The translations under genes were made by a program, and so were the position numbers. Below are positions 5,371 to 8,923 of a stretch of 8,923 bases of DNA, one piece after another. Every line of letters begins with the position of its first letter. Within the stretch, counting starts at the first letter, position 1. Location of the stretch: positions 191,548-200,470 of the forward strand of contig NZ_MOMC01000022.1 of NCBI RefSeq assembly GCF_001983105.1, read 5' to 3'. The DNA comes from Pseudofrankia asymbiotica. GTDB lineage: Bacteria > Actinomycetota > Actinomycetes > Frankiales > Frankiaceae. The notes under the pieces were generated by a model that did no database searches, was not told where the DNA came from, and worked only from the letters and a program-made list of their open reading frames with translations.

Positions 5371-6585
5371 GTGGCAGAGCTTGGCTTAGCGGCCGCTACA
5401 GCGGACAGGGGGGTCTACTACGACCCCTACGACGTGGAGATCGACACCGACCCGTACCCGGTGTGGAAGCGGATGCGGGACGAGGCGCCGCTTTACCACA
5501 ACGACAGGCACGGCTTCTACGCGCTGAGCCGGTGGGACGACGTCGACGAGGCGCTTGTCGACCACAGGACGTACATCTCCGGCAAGGGCTCGGTCCTCGA
5601 GCTGATCAAGGCCGGGACGCTGATACCGCCGGGCATGGTCCTGGCCGAGGACCCGCCGATCCATGACCTGCACCGCGCGCTGCTGTCCCGGGTGTTCACG
5701 CCGAAGCGCATGGCGGCCCTGGAGCCCCGGGTGCGTGAGCTGACCGCGCGCACGCTCGACCAGTTCGTCGGCGCCGAGGGGTTCGACTTCGTCGCCGACC
5801 TGGGCGCGTTCATCCCGATGCGCGTGATCGGCATGCTGCTCGGTATTCCGGAGAGCGAGCAGGAGGCGCTGCGCGACCGGAACAACGCCCGTCACCACAT
5901 CAGTCAGGGCGAGGTGCCGGAGCTCTCCGACATGCGTGCGGCGATGGCGGAGTTCGCCGACTACGTCGACTGGCGGGCCGACCATCCGTCCGACGACCTG
6001 ACGACCACGCTGCTCACCGTCGAGTTCCGCGACGAGACCGGCACGACCCGCCGGCTGACCCGCACCGAGATCCTCCTGTACATCTCGCTGCTGGCCGGCG
6101 CAGGCAACGAGACCACGCGCCGGCTGATCGGCTGGACCGGCCAGCTGCTGGCCGACCACCCCGACCAGCGCCGGGCGATCGCGGCCGGCACGTCGACCGT
6201 CAACCAGGCGATCGAGGAGATCCTGCGCTACGAGACGCCGTCGCCGGTGCAGGGGCGGGTGCTGTCGCGCGACGTCGAGCTCCATGGTCAGACCGTTCCG
6301 GAGGGCGCCATCATGTTGCTGCTCAACGCCTCGGCGAACCGGGACGAGCGGCGCTTCCCCGACGCCGACGTGTTCGACATCAACCGGGAGGCCGAGCGGC
6401 ACCTGTCCTTCGGCCGCGGGATCCACTTCTGCATGGGCTCGTCGCTCGCCCGCACCGAGGGCCGCGTCGTGCTGGCGGAAGTGCTCAGGCGGTGGACCGA
6501 CTGGGACGTCGACTACGACAACGCGGTCCTAGATCACACGTCCACGACACGCGGTTGGATGCGTCTACCAATCCGCACGGTGTAG
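5371..6585 (+). CDS. Cytochrome P450 (full length)
   Basis: A 404-residue soluble bacterial-type P450 with no membrane anchor; GTG start with GGAGG 9 nt upstream. Marks in order: DPYPVWKRMRDEAPLY near the N-terminus (about 27-42); EDPPIHDLHRALLSRVFTP (93-111, the C-helix region whose His and Arg usually contact the haem propionates); I-helix AGAGNETT (242-249, with Glu247-Thr248 as the acid/alcohol pair); ExxR as E283-ILR286; and the haem loop FGRGIHFCMG (347-356) with Cys354 as haem ligand. All elements for an active monooxygenase are present. It would use O2 and two electrons from a ferredoxin to hydroxylate a hydrophobic substrate. It is the first gene of an operon with the LLM enzyme (9-nt gap) and DUF1330. 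No ferredoxin is encoded in this operon; the one at 8032-8220 may serve. The CYP subfamily cannot be assigned by eye. Confidence 0.95.
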   Translation: MAELGLAAATADRGVYYDPYDVEIDTDPYPVWKRMRDEAPLYHNDRHGFYALSRWDDVDEALVDHRTYISGKGSVLELIKAGTLIPPGMVLAEDPPIHDLHRALLSRVFTPKRMAALEPRVRELTARTLDQFVGAEGFDFVADLGAFIPMRVIGMLLGIPESEQEALRDRNNARHHISQGEVPELSDMRAAMAEFADYVDWRADHPSDDLTTTLLTVEFRDETGTTRRLTRTEILLYISLLAGAGNETTRRLIGWTGQLLADHPDQRRAIAAGTSTVNQAIEEILRYETPSPVQGRVLSRDVELHGQTVPEGAIMLLLNASANRDERRFPDADVFDINREAERHLSFGRGIHFCMGSSLARTEGRVVLAEVLRRWTDWDVDYDNAVLDHTSTTRGWMRLPIRTV

Positions 6586-6594
6586 GAGGGTTAT

Positions 6595-7500
6595 ATGCGC
6601 TTCATCCTGCACTACCCGGAGACCAACGGGACCAGCCGCGACATGCTCGATCTCGGGCCGCTGGACGAGGTCGCCGCCGCCGCCGAGAAGGCGGGCTTTG
6701 ACGCCATCTCGCTCACCGAACACCCGGTCCCGGGCGCGAGCTGGCTGGAGAACGGCGGGCACCAGAGCCTGGACCCGTTCGTGGCGCTCGGGTTCGCCGC
6801 CGCGGCGACCACCCGGCTGCGGCTGATGACGAACCTGGTCGTCGCCCCGTACCGCAACCCGTTCCTGCTCGCGAAAGCGGCGGCGACGGTCGACAAGCTC
6901 TCCGGTGGCCGGCTGATCATCGGGATGGGCACCGGCTACCAGAAGTCGGAGTTCTTCGCGCTCGGCGTGGACCTCGCGGAGCGGGCCGCGCTGTTCGACG
7001 AGGCGCTCGACGTGCTACCGCTGCACTGGCGCGGTGAACCGTTCAGCTACAAGGGCCTGCACTTCGACGCCCGCAACGTCATCGCCCGCCCGAAGCCGGT
7101 CCAGGACTCGATCCCGATCTGGGTCGGCGGCAACTCGGGTCGCGCTCGCCGCCGGGCCGCCGAGAAGGCCCAGGGCTGGCTGCCGATGACGGCCAGCCCG
7201 CAGGTGGCCCAGACCGCGCAGACGATGGCGATCACGTCGCAGGAGCAGATGGCGACCCTGATCCAGGGTGTCAAGGACGCGGCCGCCGCGGCGGGGCGCC
7301 CCGGCCCGCTGGACTTCACCTCGTCCTACAGCGGCGCCCAGGCCGCCATCGCGCCGAACGCGGACGCCGACCGGCACCGGGAGGAGTGGGCGGAGCTGGA
7401 GAAGATCGGCGTCACCTGGCTGATCATCTCTCCCCAGTCCAACTCCGCCGCGGAGACGTTCGGCTTCATCGAGGCCTTCGGCGGCACCTACCTGTCCTGA
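6595..7500 (+). CDS. LLM-class (luciferase-like) F420/flavin-dependent oxidoreductase
   Basis: This 301-residue TIM-barrel protein belongs to the bacterial luciferase-like family, close in pattern to the actinobacterial F420-dependent 'Rv2161c-like' group. Typical segments are AEKAGFDAISLTEHPVPG (about 30-47), ATTRLRLMTNLVVAPYRNP (71-89), the family core DKLSGGRLIIGMGTGY (100-115), ALFDEALDVL (132-141), and PIWVGGNSGRARRRAA (174-189), which in relatives contacts the cofactor phosphate. F420H2 is the likely cofactor in an actinobacterium, but FMN cannot be excluded. AGGAGGG overlaps the P450 stop codon and sits 4 nt before the ATG, so the two genes are almost certainly co-translated. The enzyme probably acts on the P450 product or a related CoA intermediate; the exact reaction is unknown. 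Confidence 0.93.
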   Translation: MRFILHYPETNGTSRDMLDLGPLDEVAAAAEKAGFDAISLTEHPVPGASWLENGGHQSLDPFVALGFAAAATTRLRLMTNLVVAPYRNPFLLAKAAATVDKLSGGRLIIGMGTGYQKSEFFALGVDLAERAALFDEALDVLPLHWRGEPFSYKGLHFDARNVIARPKPVQDSIPIWVGGNSGRARRRAAEKAQGWLPMTASPQVAQTAQTMAITSQEQMATLIQGVKDAAAAAGRPGPLDFTSSYSGAQAAIAPNADADRHREEWAELEKIGVTWLIISPQSNSAAETFGFIEAFGGTYLS

Positions 7501-7597
7501 CCTGGGACCGGCCCTGGCGATGACGGCGGCTGCACCTGATGAAGGGCTGTGGTTGCATCGCCGCGAGGCGGGTTGTGTGCGGATGAAGGAGAGAGCC

Positions 7598-7888
7598 ATG
7601 CCGAAGGCGTACATCGTGTTCACAGAGGCGATCAAGGACCCGGACGGGATGGCCGAGTACGCGAAGGTCGCCGGGGCGTCGTTCGACGGCGTCGCCGGGC
7701 GGCCGCTCGCTCTCGGCCCCGCCTCCGAGGTCCTCGAGGGCGAGTGGCACGGCAACCAGACGGTCATCCTCGAGTTCGACTCGGTCGAGGCAGCCAAGGC
7801 CTGGTACACGTCCGAGGCCTATTCCCAGGCGATCCGGCTGCGCCAGGCCGCGGCGGACTGCAACGCCGCGATCATCCCCGGCTTCTGA
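7598..7888 (+). CDS. DUF1330 family protein (small dimeric alpha/beta-barrel fold)
   Basis: A 96-residue protein starting MPKAYIVFTEAIKDPDGMAEYAK. It shows the DUF1330 pattern: an N-terminal beta strand, DPDGMAEYA, a middle VLEGEW (about 46-51), and the C-terminal VILEFDSVEAAKAWYTSEAYSQAIRLRQ (about 57-84). The family forms ferredoxin-like dimers and is usually of unknown function. The ATG at 7598 is chosen because AAGGAG lies 6 nt upstream and the length then matches the family. An in-frame ATG at 7520 would add 26 residues with no family resemblance, and one at 7583 would add five. It lies 97 nt after the LLM gene, a longer gap than elsewhere in the operon, so a separate promoter is possible though none is evident. 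Confidence 0.88.
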   Translation: MPKAYIVFTEAIKDPDGMAEYAKVAGASFDGVAGRPLALGPASEVLEGEWHGNQTVILEFDSVEAAKAWYTSEAYSQAIRLRQAAADCNAAIIPGF

Positions 7889-7917
7889 GACGCCTGCTGA
7901 GACGAGGAAGAGCACCG

Positions 7918-7968
7918 ATGGGGCCGGCCCTGGGCATCGAACCAAGAGAGCCTGACGGTCCGTCCTGA
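7918..7968 (+). other. Possible 16-codon micro-ORF after DUF1330
   Basis: ATG with AGGA 9 nt upstream opens a 16-residue frame (MGPALGIEPREPDGPS, then TGA) ending 6 nt before the terminator hairpin. It could be a small peptide, the stump of a deleted gene that kept its ribosome binding site, or chance. The coding evidence is minimal. Confidence 0.2.
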
Positions 7969-7974
7969 ACAACG

Positions 7975-8020
7975 GCGAAAGGGGCGGTGGCGGGCCTGAG
8001 CCCGCCACCGCCCCTTTCGC
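7975..8020. terminator. Strong bidirectional hairpin terminator
   Basis: A perfect 21-bp inverted repeat with a 4-nt loop CTGA lies between the convergent DUF1330 (+) and ferredoxin (-) genes. The outer stem includes AAA on the left arm and TTT on the right, so each transcript has three U residues near the 3' base of its stem, but there is no long U-tract. Its length, perfection and convergent position make a terminator the clear reading. It ends 11 nt after the ferredoxin stop on the minus strand. Confidence 0.85.
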
Positions 8021-8031
8021 GCGTTGGTGTG

Positions 8032-8220
8032 CTACTCCACCGTGATGGCGCGCTCGGGGCAGTGGCCCGAGACGGTGCGGACCTCCGCCTCGAGGTCGGC
8101 GGGCACCTCGTCGACGAGGACCTCGCCGTAGCCGTCGTCGCTGATCCCGAACACCGTGGGGCACTCAGCCGCGCAGACGCCGTGCCCGCGGCAGACGTCC
8201 TCGTCGATGAAGACCTTCAT
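8032..8220 (-). CDS. Small [3Fe-4S]-type ferredoxin of a P450 system
   Basis: A 62-residue acidic ferredoxin (MKVFIDEDVCRGHGVC...). Cysteines are C10, C16, C20 and C54, arranged as C10-x2-H13-x2-C16-x3-C20-P and later C54-P. P450-linked single-cluster ferredoxins of actinobacteria use the pattern C-x2-X-x2-C-(x)n-C-P with a non-Cys residue at X, here His, normally giving a [3Fe-4S] cluster from C10, C16 and C54. C20 is extra, since many relatives have Ala there (AP instead of CP). The ATG at 8220 is preferred because it overlaps the P450 stop codon (TGATG) and has GAGG 4 nt upstream. An in-frame start at 8262 would add 14 residues that merely overlap the P450 gene. Its job is to pass electrons from a reductase (not encoded here) to the adjacent P450, and perhaps to the one at 5371-6585. 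Confidence 0.93.
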   Translation of the reverse strand: MKVFIDEDVCRGHGVCAAECPTVFGISDDGYGEVLVDEVPADLEAEVRTVSGHCPERAITVE

Positions 8221-8923
8221 CACGCCTCGCTCGGGTTCTGGGCCGGAGTGAACTCCAGGCACAGGTACCCGAGGCCACGCAGGATAAAGGTCGGCAGGTA
8301 CCGGTACTTGCGGGCGTCCGCCGGGCCGTGGACGGCCTCGTCGACGCGGATCTCGCTGGTGCGGGCCAGCAGCCGCTCGATCGCGACCCGGGCCTCGGCG
8401 CGGGCCAGCGGGGCGCCGGGACAGGTGTGGATGCCGCGGCCGAACGCGATGTGGTGCCGGGAGTTCGGCCGGGTGATGTCGAACTTGTCCGCGTCGTCGA
8501 AGTGCCGCGGGTCGCGGTTGGCCGCGCCGTTGACCACCATGAGCGTGGCACCGGCGGGGACGTCCACGCCACCCACGGTCGTCGGTACCTTGGCGAGCCG
8601 GAAGTCGCCCTTGATCGGGCTCTCCGTGCGCAGCGTCTCCTCGAGGAAGTTCGGGATGAGGCCGGGCTCGGCGCGCAGCCTGGCCTGCAGCTCGGGGTCC
8701 TCGGCGATCAGCTTGCCCGCGGTGCTGACGAGGCGGACGGTGGTCTCCTGGCCGGCGGAGAACAGGTTCGCCGCGACCCGCACGGCGTCCATGACCTCGG
8801 GCGTCGAGCCGTCGGGGAAGGTCGCCTGGGCGAGCCCGGTGAGCACGTCGCCGCGCGGCTCCTTGCGGCGGTCCTCGATGTAGACCCTGAACTTCTCGTA
8901 GAGGAACTCCAGTGGGGAGTGCG
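8220..8923 (-). CDS. Cytochrome P450, C-terminal two thirds (start outside window)
   Basis: The frame stays open to the right edge; 233 residues are visible, beginning HSPLEFLYEKFRVYIEDRR, a stretch typical of the region before the I-helix in actinobacterial P450s. The GTG at 8846 is therefore internal. Marks (visible numbering): I-helix SAGQETT (about 55-61, with Glu-Thr), ExxR as E95-TLR98 (EETLRTESP), PERF-like region NRDPRHFDDADKFDITRP, and haem loop AFGRGIHTCPG (about 159-169) with Cys167 as the haem thiolate. The C-terminus is LPTFILRGLGYLCLEFTPA. It overlaps the ferredoxin start by one base, a classic P450-ferredoxin redox pair. It differs clearly from the P450 at 5371-6585 (for example AGQETT versus AGNETT and CPGAPLAR versus CMGSSLAR), so this is not a recent duplication. 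The substrate is unknown. Confidence 0.95.
   Translation of the reverse strand, partial: HSPLEFLYEKFRVYIEDRRKEPRGDVLTGLAQATFPDGSTPEVMDAVRVAANLFSAGQETTVRLVSTAGKLIAEDPELQARLRAEPGLIPNFLEETLRTESPIKGDFRLAKVPTTVGGVDVPAGATLMVVNGAANRDPRHFDDADKFDITRPNSRHHIAFGRGIHTCPGAPLARAEARVAIERLLARTSEIRVDEAVHGPADARKYRYLPTFILRGLGYLCLEFTPAQNPSEA

Noticed and set aside
7520..7597. Longer N-terminus for the DUF1330 protein
   Set aside because: The extra 26 residues do not resemble the family, and a good AAGGAG precedes the ATG at 7598.
8221..8262. Longer N-terminus for the ferredoxin
   Set aside because: It would lie inside the P450 coding region; the TGATG overlap and GAGG support the start at 8220.
7987..8883. + strand open frame antisense to ferredoxin and P450
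   Set aside because: It starts inside the terminator stem and shows no family pattern; the minus strand genes have unmistakable haem and iron-sulfur motifs.
1..8923. Mobile elements, CRISPR arrays, tRNA or rRNA genes
   Set aside because: No transposase-like protein, terminal repeats, regularly spaced repeats or tRNA-like cloverleaf were seen on reading either strand.

Overview
The window looks like chromosomal DNA of a high-GC actinobacterium. The support is very strong G/C bias at third codon positions, a luciferase-like (LLM) oxidoreductase of the F420-dependent type, small P450-type iron-sulfur ferredoxin, and abundant TetR, CaiB/BaiF and P450 genes. Frankia/Pseudofrankia or a mycobacterial relative fits best. 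That placement is an inference from gene content, not from a marker gene.

Layout, left to right. (1) The 3' part of an amidohydrolase-2 (ACMSD-like) gene on + (1-921) enters from outside the window. (2) A perfect 18-bp hairpin (968-1006) separates it from a convergent TetR-type regulator on - (1034-2410). This regulator has two complete TetR DNA-binding domains in one chain. (3) A 173-bp gap with several inverted repeats lies between it and a large - strand gene (2584-5070). That gene encodes two fused class III CoA-transferase (CaiB/BaiF) halves, of which only the second keeps the catalytic aspartate. (4) A 300-bp divergent intergenic region (5071-5370) holds an AT-rich island with the perfect palindrome ATGAGTAAATACTCAT. 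(5) A + strand operon follows: cytochrome P450 (5371-6585), LLM oxidoreductase (6595-7500) and a DUF1330 protein (7598-7888). (6) A perfect 21-bp hairpin (7975-8020) marks the convergent junction with a - strand pair, a P450 (3' part, running off the right edge) and its ferredoxin (8032-8220), which overlap as TGATG.

The most economical reading is a catabolic or modification locus for a hydrophobic carboxylic substrate. The CoA-transferase would activate the acid as a CoA thioester, the P450s would hydroxylate it with electrons from the ferredoxin, and the LLM enzyme would do an F420H2- or flavin-linked redox step. The amidohydrolase could do a hydrolytic or decarboxylating step. The tandem TetR protein is the obvious candidate to bind the palindrome in the divergent promoter. 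The substrate cannot be read from the sequence. No mobile element, tRNA, rRNA or CRISPR array was seen.

The best candidates for something unusual are the two 'single-chain dimer' proteins encoded side by side (tandem TetR and tandem CoA-transferase with one catalytically altered half), the composite operator, and the His-containing ferredoxin motif.
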